Below are positions 41,037 through 49,544 of a stretch of DNA of 64,000 bases, piece after piece (the stretch's first letter is position 1; each line of letters starts with the position of its first letter). The notes under the pieces were generated by a model. It did no database searches. It was given only the letters and a program-made list of their open reading frames with translations, and was not told where the DNA came from. Source of the DNA: Streptomyces ruber (lineage in GTDB: Bacteria > Actinomycetota > Actinomycetes > Streptomycetales > Streptomycetaceae); contig NZ_BMQK01000006.1 of the NCBI RefSeq assembly GCF_014648075.1, positions 62,001 through 126,000 on the forward strand. Reading direction: 5' to 3'. The position numbers and the translations under genes are program-made.

Positions 41037-42338
41037 TCAGACCTCGTCGCGTGCCAGCGCCAGCAGCCGGTCCAGGACGCGCGGTCCGGACGCCCGGACG
41101 CCGTCGTGCTCGTACTCGTCCGTGACCCAGGTGCGCAGGCCCCGGATCGCGCGGGCCGTCCGCAGCGAGTGCTCCGTGTCGACGTACATGTCGTCGTGGT
41201 AGACGGCCGCCGCGACCGGCACCTCGTTGGCCGCGAGCCGCTCCGCGTCGTACAGCGGCGTCCAGTCGGTGCGCGCGGCCAGGTTCTCGGCGGTCTCGCG
41301 CAGCGGGCGCAGCGCCGGGTCGACCTCGAACTGCCAGGGGAACATGGTCTCCCCGGTGAGCAGCACCGGCCGGTCCTCGGTGAGCGCCTTGGCCGCGTCG
41401 AACTCCGGGAACTCGGCGCGCACGCGCTCCGCGGACCAGGCCGTGGGCCGTTCGTCCTGACCGTAGACGGACTCGTGGACCAGCGCCCACAGCGGGTGGC
41501 CCGCGAACGACAGGACGCCCTGGACCTCCTCCTGGAAGGCGTCGGACAGGGCGGGCCCCTGCGGGGTGGGCACGAAGGCGTCCTCCAGGAGGTAGTGCAG
41601 CCGGTGGCTGCCCTCGCTGCCGCCGAGCACGTTGCCGAGGGACTGGAACGCCTCCACGGTCAGCCGGTAGCCGTTCGGCAGCACGACGTCGTGGGCCAGC
41701 AGGTGTTCGGCGACGCGCCGGACCCGCTGCACGTCCTGCGGGTAACGGGCGTAGTGGGCGGCGACCTTGCGTGCGATGCGCGGGTAGGCGGCGCGGTAGA
41801 CGTCGTCGGCGTGGGCGTCCAGGGAGGGCAGACCGCCGGTGATCACCGCGGTGTTCAGCCCTTCGGGCGCGAGGGACAGGTAGGTGACGGTGCAGAAGCC
41901 GCCGAAGCTCTGCCCGAGGACGGTCCAGGGGGCGCCGCCGGTGACCTCGGGGCGGATGGCCTCGCAGTCGCGGACGATCGAGTCGGCGCGGAAGTGCGTG
42001 AGGTAGGCGGCCTGTTCGGCCGGGCCGCCGCGCAGCGGGAGCGTCTGGCGGTTGGCGGGCGTGGAGGCCCCGGTGCCGCGCTGGTCGAGCATGAGGACCC
42101 GGAACTCCTCCAGGGCGCGGCCGAGCCAGGCCTGCCGGCCGATGAACCGGTTGGCGCCGAAGCCGGGTCCGCCCTGGAGGTAGAGCAGCCACGGCAGGTC
42201 CTGGTCCGCCTTGTCGCATCCGACGATCTCGCGCGCGTAGAGCTCGATCGTCTCGCCGGACGGGTCGGCGTGGTCGAGGGGCACGGTGAACCGGCGGTCG
42301 GTGAGGACGACTCCGGGCTGGCGGTAGCTGGCGGTCAA
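41037..42338 (-). CDS. alpha/beta hydrolase, proline iminopeptidase-like
   Basis: 433 residues if begun at the TTG at 42338, which has AGGAG seven bases upstream; a GTG at 42386 would add 16 residues and has no ribosome site. Motifs: PWLLYLQGGPGFGANRF (oxyanion GGPG), VLMLDQRGTGAS, VLGQSFGGFCTVTYL (nucleophile Ser), DRPVLLTGETMFPWQFE and AAAVYHDDMYVD, TDEYEHDGVR with the Asp and His. This is the S33 prolyl aminopeptidase family (substrate probably N-terminal Pro peptides or esters). Divergent from the LacI regulator? No: both lie on the minus strand, with about 100 bases between them. Confidence 0.88.
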   Translation of the reverse strand: MTASYRQPGVVLTDRRFTVPLDHADPSGETIELYAREIVGCDKADQDLPWLLYLQGGPGFGANRFIGRQAWLGRALEEFRVLMLDQRGTGASTPANRQTLPLRGGPAEQAAYLTHFRADSIVRDCEAIRPEVTGGAPWTVLGQSFGGFCTVTYLSLAPEGLNTAVITGGLPSLDAHADDVYRAAYPRIARKVAAHYARYPQDVQRVRRVAEHLLAHDVVLPNGYRLTVEAFQSLGNVLGGSEGSHRLHYLLEDAFVPTPQGPALSDAFQEEVQGVLSFAGHPLWALVHESVYGQDERPTAWSAERVRAEFPEFDAAKALTEDRPVLLTGETMFPWQFEVDPALRPLRETAENLAARTDWTPLYDAERLAANEVPVAAAVYHDDMYVDTEHSLRTARAIRGLRTWVTDEYEHDGVRASGPRVLDRLLALARDEV

Positions 42339-42441
42339 CGGAAGCTCCTGGGAGGACGGTCTGCGGGCCGTGCCCCAGTTGACCACACGTTCTCCGGCGC
42401 GCGGAGCCCGGGATCGGCGCTCGTGCGCGACGTGCCCCGCC

Positions 42442-43467
42442 TCAGCGTGCCGCCAGGCTGGAGCGCCGCACCACCAGCTCCGGCTGGAGGACGACCCGCC
42501 GGTGCTCGTGCGCCCTGGGCGACTCCTCGGTCCGGGTCTCCTCCAGCAGCAGTCCGGCGGCGAGGGCGCCCAGGGTGACGGCGGGCTGCCGTACGGAGGT
42601 GAGGGGGACGGCCGCGGCGGCGGCGAACTCGATGTCGTCGTAGCCGACGATCGCGAGGTCGTCCGGCACGCTCACCCCGGCCGAGAACATGGCCTGCAGC
42701 ACGCCGAGCGCCAGCAGGTCGTTGGCGCAGAACACGGCCGTCGGGCGGTCGGCGAGACCGAGCAGCCGGGCGCCGGCGTCGCGGCCCGCGGCGACGTCGA
42801 GCCGCTCGGTGGGGAGCTCGCGCAGGGCCTCGGGGCCGAGGCCGGCCTCCGCGAGCGCGTTCAGGGCGCCGGTGCGGCGGTCGCGGACCTGGTTGAGGCC
42901 GGGCGGTCCGCTGACGTACGCGACGGACCGGTGCCCCGCGTCGACCAGGTGCCGTACGGCGAGCGCGCCGCCCGCCACGTCGTCCACGGACACCGAGCAC
43001 TCGGTGGTGCCCTCGGCGACCCGGTCGACCAGGACGAACGGGATGCCGTGGCGGCGGAACGCGTCGATGTTGCGGCCCGTGGCGTCGGCGGGGGTGAGCA
43101 GCACGCCCCGCACGCGCTGCTCGGCGAAGAGCGAGAGGTACTCGGCCTCCTCGCCGGGGCTCTGCGCGCTGTTGCAGACCATCACGCCGAGGCCGGCCTC
43201 GCGGGCGGCGCGCTCGGCACCGCGCGCGACGTCCACGAAGAAGGGGTTGCCCATGTCGAGGACGAGCAGGCCCATGATGCGGCTGCGGCCGGCCCGGAGC
43301 TGCCGGGCGGACTCGCTGCGGACGTAGCCGAGCCGGTCGATCGCCGAGAGCACGCGCGCGCGGGTCTCCGACGCGACCGTCTCCGGACGGTTGATCACGT
43401 TCGACACCGTGCCCACGGAGACTCCGGCGGCGCGGGCGACGTCCTTGATACCCACCGACTGGGCCAT
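42442..43467 (-). CDS. LacI-family regulator, probably of the rhamnose module
   Basis: 341 residues. Helix-turn-helix at 6-27 (GIKDVARAAGVSVGTVSNVIN), hinge helix (ESARQLRAGRS), then the periplasmic-binding-protein-like core (IMGLLVLDMGNPFFVDVARGAE, GVLLTPAD, VLVDRVAEG, VRHLVDAGHRSVAYVSGPPG, RPTAVFCANDLLALGVLQAM, IVGYDDIEFAAAAAVPLTSVRQP). A LacI protein next to rhamnose transport and catabolic genes, with LacI-type palindromes in the divergent control region 6 kb away, points to a rhamnose- or rhamnulose-responsive repressor. The exact inducer is not shown by the sequence. Confidence 0.9.
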   Translation of the reverse strand: MAQSVGIKDVARAAGVSVGTVSNVINRPETVASETRARVLSAIDRLGYVRSESARQLRAGRSRIMGLLVLDMGNPFFVDVARGAERAAREAGLGVMVCNSAQSPGEEAEYLSLFAEQRVRGVLLTPADATGRNIDAFRRHGIPFVLVDRVAEGTTECSVSVDDVAGGALAVRHLVDAGHRSVAYVSGPPGLNQVRDRRTGALNALAEAGLGPEALRELPTERLDVAAGRDAGARLLGLADRPTAVFCANDLLALGVLQAMFSAGVSVPDDLAIVGYDDIEFAAAAAVPLTSVRQPAVTLGALAAGLLLEETRTEESPRAHEHRRVVLQPELVVRRSSLAAR

Positions 43468-43539
43468 CGGGCAGGAACCTCCGAGGGGGCTTGAGGAGCG
43501 GCGGGTGCGCCTTCACATTACCTTCCGCACCTCACCGGT

Positions 43540-44186
43540 TCATGCGGGCAGCGCGAAGTCCACGACGTGCGGGGCGGAAGGCGTGGTGCCGCTGGACCTC
43601 TCCTGCTACAGCACCGACAGCACGTTGTCCTGCGCGACGCGTGTCTCGTCGACGACGACCTCGCCGAAGGCGTTCAGGCCCGCGGCGACGCCGTCGTACA
43701 GCAGACGTCAGTCGGTGTGCCCGGAGGCACTGGACGCTCCGGCTATGCGGCCGAAGGGCAGGACGGCGTAGGCGTGGTCGTACTTGTCGAGGACCAGCCT
43801 GGTGCGCTGGGTGGAGTCGAGCGGGACCGGTGTCTCCGTCTTCCGCCAGGTGCCGGAGGCGGTCCGGCGGAGGGGGAAGGCGCGGCCGTTGCGAGTGCGG
43901 TCGGCGGCGTAGTCAGGCCACCGGGCAACAGCCCGACGGAGCCACCACCGACGACGATCCGCTGACGAACCCGCTGAACAGATCACGAAACCGCACTGGA
44001 GTAGTAGGAGCTGTTGTTGTTGACCAGGCCGTCGTAGGAGACGAAGGAGACGGCCCGGGTGTCGAGCGTGGTGCGGCCGGTGCGGGTGACCGACGGCCCC
44101 GGGGCGGCCGCCCGGGCGGTTCCGGCGCGGGCCGGGGCGGCCGCGGTGCCCAGCAGGACGGCCGCCGGCGAGGTGCGTCTCTGCAT
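43540..44186 (-). pseudogene. decayed secreted BNR-repeat protein in the rhamnose cluster
   Basis: The minus strand starts with a signal-peptide-like MQRRTSPAAVLLGTAAAPARAG and a segment GRTTLDTRAVSFVSYDGLVNNNS, then the frame breaks near 43985 and a large middle part is missing. It resumes in another frame as YAADRTRNGRAF, RRTASGTWRKTETPVPLDSTQRTRLVLDKYDHAYAVLPFGRI and ends with two in-frame nonsense codons: TGA where the family has Trp (TD-stop-RLLYDG) and TAG where it has Tyr (LSVL-stop-QERSSG), before the natural TGA at 43540. Intact relatives in rhamnose loci are several times longer. This looks like a dead extracellular rhamnoside-acting protein. Confidence 0.8.
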
Positions 44187-44207
44187 CAGGACTCCTCGTG
44201 GGCGGGC

Positions 44208-44528
44208 TCAGGCGAGGTGGAACACCTCGGTGAGCGGTTTCATCGCCTCGTCGGGTCTGGCGCCGTCCAGCGACTCGAAGAACGGCGCCATCTCCGCCTG
44301 CCAGCGGGCGTTGACGTCGGTGGCCTCCATCGCGGCCTGCGCCGCCGCGAAGTCCTCCGTCTCCAGGTAGCCCACCAGCAGGCCGTCCTCGCGCAGGAAG
44401 AGCGAGTAGTTGTGCCAGCCGGCGGCCGTCAGCGCCTCGCGCATCTCGGCCCACACCGGGTCGTGCCGCTCGCGGTACTCGTCGATGCGGTCCTCACGGA
44501 CCTTCAGCAGAAAACACACGCGCTGCAT
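44208..44528 (-). CDS. rhaM: L-rhamnose mutarotase
   Basis: 106 residues, the normal size. Conserved: RVCFLLKVREDRIDEYRERHDPVWAEMREALTAAGWHNYSLFLREDGLLVGYLETEDF, with the catalytic His in RHDPVW and the YSLF stretch, and the C-terminal MKPLTEVFHLA. It interconverts alpha and beta L-rhamnose. The gene lies 16 bases after the substrate-binding-protein gene, at the end of the transport operon, and before the dead BNR gene. Confidence 0.92.
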   Translation of the reverse strand: MQRVCFLLKVREDRIDEYRERHDPVWAEMREALTAAGWHNYSLFLREDGLLVGYLETEDFAAAQAAMEATDVNARWQAEMAPFFESLDGARPDEAMKPLTEVFHLA

Positions 44529-44544
44529 CGCGCACCCACCCGTC

Positions 44545-45627
44545 TCAGAAGTCGTGGTCGTCGATGTTGCCGGCGTCGAACACGGTCGGCTTGCCGAGGT
44601 CGATCACGCCGTCTGCGCCGATCGTGTACTCGCCCATGCCGCCGGCCGTGAACGTCTCGCCCTCCCTGCCGGTGATCTGCCCGGAGGCGAGGGCGACGGC
44701 GGTGCGCGCGGCCAGCTCGCCGAGCTTCGCCGGGTCCCAGAGCTCGAAGGCCTCGACGGTGCCGTCCTTGACGTAGTTGCGCATGTCGTTGGGGGTGCCG
44801 AGGCCGGTCAGCTTGACCTTGCCCTTGTACTTGGAGCCGGACAGGTACTGGGCGGCCGCCTTGATGCCGACGGTGGTCGGGGAGATGATCCCCTTCAGGT
44901 CCGGGAACTCCTGGAGCAGGCCCTGGGTCTGCTGGAAGGACTGCTGGGCGTCGTCGTTGCCGTACGCGACCTCGACCAGTTTCATGTCCTTGTACTTGGG
45001 GTCCTTCAGCTCCTCCTTCATGTACTCGATCCAGGTGTTCTGGTTCGTCGCGGTCTGCCCGGCCGACAGGATCGCGATCTCGCCCTTGTAGTCGATCTGC
45101 TCGGCGAGCAGCTGCACCTCGGTGCGGCCGAGGTCCTCGGCGGAGGCCTGCGAGATGAAGGCGTTGCGGCAGTCGGGCTTGGTGTCGGAGTCGTAGGTGA
45201 CGACCTTGATGCCGTTCCGCATGGCCTGCTTCAGCGCGGTGCACAGGGCGCCGGGATCCTGTGCGGACACGGCCATCGCGTCGACCTGCTGCTGGGTGAG
45301 CGTGTTGACGTAGGAGACCTGCCCGGCGGTGTCGGTGGCGCTGTTCGGGCCGACCTCCTTGAAGGTGGAGCCGAGCTCCTTCACGGCCGTCTCGCCGCCC
45401 TTGTCGGCGACCGTGAAGTAGGGGTTGTTGACCTGCTTCGGCAGGAAGCCGATGGTCAGGCCCTTCTTGGTCTCCGCGTCCGGGTCGGCCTCGCCGGCCG
45501 CGGCGGCCGGCCCGCCCTCGTTCTCGACGTCGCTCTTGGTGGTGCCGCCGCAGGCGGTGGCCGCGAGGGTGAGGGAGGTGACGGCGGCGAGGGCCGCGCA
45601 GGCACGGCGTGTCGACGACTTGCGCAT
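44545..45627 (-). CDS. rhaS: rhamnose ABC transporter substrate-binding lipoprotein
   Basis: 360 residues. Lipoprotein signal: MRKSSTRRACAALAAVTSLTLAATACGG with the lipobox Cys around residue 26. The mature part is a sugar-binding protein of the periplasmic-binding-protein (RbsB) group (GLTIGFLPKQVNNPYFTVADKGGETAVKELGS, QQQVDAMAVSAQDPGALC, VVTYDSDTKPDCRNAFISQA, GNDDAQQSFQQTQGLLQEFPDLKGIISP, FTAGGMGEYTIG). Related proteins bind L-rhamnose. Fourth gene of the leftward operon. Confidence 0.93.
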   Translation of the reverse strand: MRKSSTRRACAALAAVTSLTLAATACGGTTKSDVENEGGPAAAAGEADPDAETKKGLTIGFLPKQVNNPYFTVADKGGETAVKELGSTFKEVGPNSATDTAGQVSYVNTLTQQQVDAMAVSAQDPGALCTALKQAMRNGIKVVTYDSDTKPDCRNAFISQASAEDLGRTEVQLLAEQIDYKGEIAILSAGQTATNQNTWIEYMKEELKDPKYKDMKLVEVAYGNDDAQQSFQQTQGLLQEFPDLKGIISPTTVGIKAAAQYLSGSKYKGKVKLTGLGTPNDMRNYVKDGTVEAFELWDPAKLGELAARTAVALASGQITGREGETFTAGGMGEYTIGADGVIDLGKPTVFDAGNIDDHDF

Positions 45628-45668
45628 GACGGGAACTCCTTGACGAGGGGGACGGGCGGGGCGGTGGC

Positions 45669-46706
45669 TCACGCGGCCGGTGTGGGTGCCTCGGGCGCCG
45701 GCGGTCCGGCGGAGGCGGCCCTGCGCCCGGCCCTCGCGACGGAGATCTGGCGCCCGACCCGGGGGCCGAGCACGGAGACGACGAGCAGGACGCCGGTGAC
45801 GACGATCTGGGACTGCGCGGAGACGTTGAGCAGGCTCATCACGTTCTGCAGCGAACCGAGCAGGAAGACGCCCGCGATCGCGCCGCCGAGCGTGCCCTTG
45901 CCGCCGTCGAAGTCGATGCCGCCGAGCAGGACGGCCGCGACGACGGAGAGTTCGAGCCCGGTGGCGTTGTCGTAGCGGGCGCTGGCGTAGTGCAGCGCCC
46001 AGAAGACACCGGTGAGGGAGGCCATCAGGCCGGTGAGGACGAACAGGACCAGCTTCTGCCGCTTGACGCGGACGCCCGCGAACCGCGCCGCCTCCTCGCT
46101 CGCGCCGATCGCGAACAGCCTCCGCCCGAACGGGGTGGCGTGCAGCGCGACCACGGCGATCGCGAGCAGCACGAGGAAGGGCAGGAAGGCGTACGGGACG
46201 AACGTGTCGCCGATGCGGCCGGCCGCGAAGTCGAGGTACCGGGCGGGGAAGTCGGTCACCGCGTCGGAGCCGAGCACGATCTGCGCGATGCCCCGGTAGG
46301 CGGCCATGGTGCCGATGGTGACGGCGAGGGAGGGCAGCCCGAGCCGGGTCACCAGCAGACCGTTGACCAGCCCGCACACCACGCCCAGCAGCAGGCAGAC
46401 GGGAATGATCGCCTCGATGGCCATGCCCTGGTTCCACAGGGCGCCCATCACCGCGCCGGACAGGCCGGCCGTGGAGGCGACCGAGAGGTCGATCTCGCCG
46501 GAGACCACCAGCATGGTCATCGGCAGCGCGATCAGCGCGATCGGCAGGGTGTTGCCGATCAGGAACGACAGGTTGAGGGCGTTGCCGAAGCCGTCGACGA
46601 AGGAGAACGACAGCAGCAGGACGACGATCAGCAGGGCGCCGACCGCTGTGTCCCACCTCATCGAGGCGGACCAGCGGACGGCGCGCGCGAGGGAGGTGTC
46701 AGCCAC
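45669..46706 (-). CDS. rhaQ: rhamnose ABC transporter permease
   Basis: 345 residues with about ten membrane helices and the monosaccharide-permease signature (MLVVSGEIDLSVASTAGLSGAVMGAL, GLPSLAVTIGTMAAYRGIAQIVLG, GASEEAARFAGVRVKRQKLVLFVLTG, VVAAVLLGGIDFDGGKGTLGGAIAG). It overlaps the other permease gene by 8 bases. The letters P and Q for the two permeases follow the Rhizobium rhaSTPQ naming and are only by order. Confidence 0.93.
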   Translation of the reverse strand: MADTSLARAVRWSASMRWDTAVGALLIVVLLLSFSFVDGFGNALNLSFLIGNTLPIALIALPMTMLVVSGEIDLSVASTAGLSGAVMGALWNQGMAIEAIIPVCLLLGVVCGLVNGLLVTRLGLPSLAVTIGTMAAYRGIAQIVLGSDAVTDFPARYLDFAAGRIGDTFVPYAFLPFLVLLAIAVVALHATPFGRRLFAIGASEEAARFAGVRVKRQKLVLFVLTGLMASLTGVFWALHYASARYDNATGLELSVVAAVLLGGIDFDGGKGTLGGAIAGVFLLGSLQNVMSLLNVSAQSQIVVTGVLLVVSVLGPRVGRQISVARAGRRAASAGPPAPEAPTPAA

Positions 46707-47748
46707 GGCGGGCGCTCCTCTTCTTCAGCTTCTCCAGTGTTCTGGCCACGCGCAGGGCGACGATCCGGTCGACCGCGATGGCGAGGATGAGCAGGACGCC
46801 GTTGATGGCCAGCACCCATACGGAGCTGACGCCGAGGGCGGGCAGCACGCTGTTGACCGAGGTCAGCAGCAGCGCGCCGAGGGCCGCGCCGTAGACGCTG
46901 CCGGAGCCGCCGGTGAAGACCACGCCGCCGACCACGACGGCGCTGACGACGGTGAGTTCGTAGCCGTTGCCGGTGCCGGAGTCGACGTTGCCGAAGCGGG
47001 CCAGGTACAGCGCGCCGGCGAGCCCGGCCAGGGCGCCGCAGAAGGTGTACACGGCGAGGATGCGCTTGCGGACCGGGATGCCGGCGAGCCGGGCGGCCTC
47101 CGGGTCGGAGCCGAGCGCGTACAACTCGCGTCCGCCGCCGAAGTGTTCGAGGTAGTACGCGGTGGCCACCAGCACGGCCAGCGCGATCAGCGCGAGCCAC
47201 GGCACCGCGGAGACGCCGCCGGAGCCGAAGCCGACGAAGCCGCCGGGCAGGTCGGCCGCCGTGATCTGCCGGGAGCCGACCCAGATGGAGTCGATGCCGC
47301 GGATGATGTACAGCGTGCCGAGGGTGACGACGAGCGCGGGCACCTGGCCGAGGCTGACGAGGAGCCCGTTGAGGAGGCCGAAGCCGACGCCCGTCAGCAC
47401 CGCGAGCAGGACGGCGACGAGCGGGTTGCCGCCGCCCTGGAGGTAGGTGCCGGTGGCGAAGGCGCTGATGCCGAGCGTGGAGCCGACCGACAGGTCGACG
47501 TTGCGGGTCATGACGACCAGGGACTGGCCGGTGGCGACGATCACCAGGATGGTCGCGTTCAGCAGCAGGTCCTTGATGCCCTGCTCGGAGAGGAACTCGC
47601 TGTTGCCGAGCTGGGTGATGACGATCATCACCAGGAAGACGGCGAGGATGGCGAGTTCGCGCATCCTGAGGACGCGGTCGACGAGCCGCGTGCCGCTGGA
47701 CTTCGGCGCCTCGGAGACAGGGGTCGGGTCGGTGGCGGTCACCGTCAT
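46699..47748 (-). CDS. rhaP: rhamnose ABC transporter permease
   Basis: 349 residues, same family as its neighbour: about ten membrane helices, VVMTRNVDLSVGSTLGISAFATGTYL, VPALVVTLGTLYIIRGIDSIWVG, GSDPEAARLAGIPVRKRILAVYTFCGALAGLAGALYLARF, VSAVVVGGVVFTGGSGSVYGAALG. The ATG overlaps the stop of the ATPase gene (ATGA), and its stop overlaps the next permease by 8 bases, so translation of the three is coupled. Confidence 0.93.
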   Translation of the reverse strand: MTVTATDPTPVSEAPKSSGTRLVDRVLRMRELAILAVFLVMIVITQLGNSEFLSEQGIKDLLLNATILVIVATGQSLVVMTRNVDLSVGSTLGISAFATGTYLQGGGNPLVAVLLAVLTGVGFGLLNGLLVSLGQVPALVVTLGTLYIIRGIDSIWVGSRQITAADLPGGFVGFGSGGVSAVPWLALIALAVLVATAYYLEHFGGGRELYALGSDPEAARLAGIPVRKRILAVYTFCGALAGLAGALYLARFGNVDSGTGNGYELTVVSAVVVGGVVFTGGSGSVYGAALGALLLTSVNSVLPALGVSSVWVLAINGVLLILAIAVDRIVALRVARTLEKLKKRSARRG

Positions 47749-49262
47749 GCGGCGGCCCTCCCGGTGGCCGCGGCCATCACCGTCTCCTCGGTCGCGTCGG
47801 CGCGGGGGATCGCGGCGGTGACGCGGCCCTCGTGCATCACCAGCACCCGGTCGGCCATGCCGAGGATCTCGGGCAGGTCGGAGGAGATCATCAGGACGGC
47901 CACCCCGTCCGCGGCCAGCTGCGACAGCAGCCGGTGCACCTCCGCCTTCGTGCCGACGTCGATGCCCCGGGTGGGCTCGTCGACGATCAGCACCTTGGGG
48001 CCGGTGGCGAGCCACTTGGCGAGGACGACCTTCTGCTGGTTGCCGCCGGACAGCGTGGACACGGTGTCGGCGATCCGTGCGTACTTCACCTGGAGCTTGA
48101 CGGCCCAGTCGAGGGAGCGGCTGCGCTCGGCACCGCGGTCCATCAGGCCGGCCTTCACCGTCGTACGGAGTCCGGTGAGACCGATGTTCCGCTCGATGGA
48201 CATGTCCATCACCAACCCCTGGGCGCGGCGGTCCTCGGGGACGAGGGCGAGGCCCGCGGCCATGGCGGTGGAAGGGGCGCCGTTCGTGAGCGCCTTCCCG
48301 TCGACCTCGACCTCGCCCGCGTCCCAGCGGTCGATGCCGAAGACGGCCCGCGCGACCTCGGTGCGGCCGGCGCCGACGAGCCCGGCGAGACCGACGATCT
48401 CCCCGCGCCGCACCTCGAACGAGACGTCGGTGAACACGCCCTCACGGGTCAGCCGGCGCACGCTCAGCGCGACGGCGCCCGCCTCGACCTCCTGCTTCGG
48501 GTACAGCTCGGCCAGGTCGCGCCCGACCATGCGGCGCACCAGGTCGTCCTCCGTCATGCCCGCCAGCGGTTCGCTGGAGACGAACGCGCCGTCCCGCAGG
48601 GTCGTCACCCGCCGGCAGATCTCGAAGATCTCCTCCAGCCGGTGGGAGATGAAGAGGACGGCGGCGCCCTGGTCGCGCAGGGTGCGCACGACGCCGAAGA
48701 GGCGGGCCACCTCGCTGCCGGTGAGGGCGGCGGTCGGCTCGTCCATGACGAGGACGCGCGCGTCGAAGGAGAGCGCCTTGGCGATCTCGACGATCTGCTG
48801 GTCGGCGATGGACAGGCCGCGTGCCGGGCGGCCCGGGTCGAGTCCGACGCCGAGCCGCCGCATCAGCTCCAGGGTGGCGGCGTACGTGGCCTTGTGGTCG
48901 ATGCGGCCGAGGGCCCGCTTGGGCTGCCGGCCCATGTAGATGTTCTCGGCGATCGACAGGTCGGGGAAGAGCGTGGGCTCCTGGTAGATCACGGCGATAC
49001 CGGCGTCGCGGGCGTCGGCCGGGCCGTGGAAGACGGTGGGCTCGCCGTCCAGCAGCACCTGGCCGGCGTCCGGGCGGTGCACCCCCGCAAGGGTCTTGAT
49101 GAGGGTCGACTTGCCCGCGCCGTTCTCTCCCGCGAGGGCGTGCACCTCACCGGGGAACAGCTCCAGGGACACGTCCCGCAGGGCGCGGACCGCGCCGAAG
49201 GACTTGGAGACGTCCCGCAGTGCCAGCACCGGGGCCGGACCCGTGTCGGACGGGTGGGTCAT
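47745..49262 (-). CDS. rhaT: rhamnose ABC transporter ATPase (two fused nucleotide-binding domains)
   Basis: 505 residues with two ABC domains as in RbsA-type importers: first Walker A GENGAGKST, signature LSIADQQIVEIAKALS, Walker B VLVMDEPTAAL; second half with RRGEIVGLAGLVGAGRTE (degenerate Walker A), LSGGNQQKVVLAKWL and VLIVDEPTRGIDVG. First gene of the leftward operon. ATG at 49262; a LacI-type operator is centred about 60 bases upstream. Confidence 0.95.
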   Translation of the reverse strand: MTHPSDTGPAPVLALRDVSKSFGAVRALRDVSLELFPGEVHALAGENGAGKSTLIKTLAGVHRPDAGQVLLDGEPTVFHGPADARDAGIAVIYQEPTLFPDLSIAENIYMGRQPKRALGRIDHKATYAATLELMRRLGVGLDPGRPARGLSIADQQIVEIAKALSFDARVLVMDEPTAALTGSEVARLFGVVRTLRDQGAAVLFISHRLEEIFEICRRVTTLRDGAFVSSEPLAGMTEDDLVRRMVGRDLAELYPKQEVEAGAVALSVRRLTREGVFTDVSFEVRRGEIVGLAGLVGAGRTEVARAVFGIDRWDAGEVEVDGKALTNGAPSTAMAAGLALVPEDRRAQGLVMDMSIERNIGLTGLRTTVKAGLMDRGAERSRSLDWAVKLQVKYARIADTVSTLSGGNQQKVVLAKWLATGPKVLIVDEPTRGIDVGTKAEVHRLLSQLAADGVAVLMISSDLPEILGMADRVLVMHEGRVTAAIPRADATEETVMAAATGRAAA

Positions 49263-49315
49263 GAGGGCTCCTCGACGACGCCGACGGACGACCGCGCGTG
49301 GCCCTCACGACGTCG

Positions 49316-49327
49316 TGAAAGGTTTCA
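49316..49327 (-). promoter_or_regulatory. LacI-type operator of the transport operon
   Basis: TGAAA-GG-TTTCA, perfect inverted repeat, 54 bases upstream of the ATPase start and about 10-20 bases downstream of the predicted transcription start. Confidence 0.75.
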
Positions 49328-49342
49328 AGTGGGATGGCCGGG

Positions 49343-49372
49343 ACGTTAGAGTCGCGCCGCCGGTCGCGTCAA
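49343..49372 (-). promoter_or_regulatory. promoter of the transport operon
   Basis: On the minus strand TTGACG (49372-49367) and TAACGT (49348-49343), 18 bases apart, fit a housekeeping promoter reading left into the ABC operon. Confidence 0.6.
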
Positions 49373-49456
49373 TGGGTCCGTATCGAAAACTGTCGATCAC
49401 TTGTCGCGGAGACAAGCCCGCAGAAGAGTCGTCGACGGCAGTGCGCGCGGGAGGGG

Positions 49457-49485
49457 TTGACAGCCTTTCAGCAGGCTCCTAGCTT
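49457..49485 (+). promoter_or_regulatory. promoter of the catabolic operon
   Basis: TTGACA at 49457-49462, 17-base spacer, TAGCTT at 49480-49485: a very good housekeeping promoter reading right towards rhamnose isomerase. Confidence 0.8.
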
Positions 49486-49491
49486 CGGCAT

Positions 49492-49505
49492 CTGAATCGT
49501 TTCAG
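49492..49505 (+). promoter_or_regulatory. LacI-type operator of the catabolic operon
   Basis: CTGAATCGTTTCAG, inverted repeat CTGAA-N-CG-N-TTCAG, starting 7 bases after the -10 box, so a bound repressor would cover the transcription start. Confidence 0.8.
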
Positions 49506-49544
49506 AACCCTTGTTCCCAGTACCCAGTCCACAGGAGCACTGAA

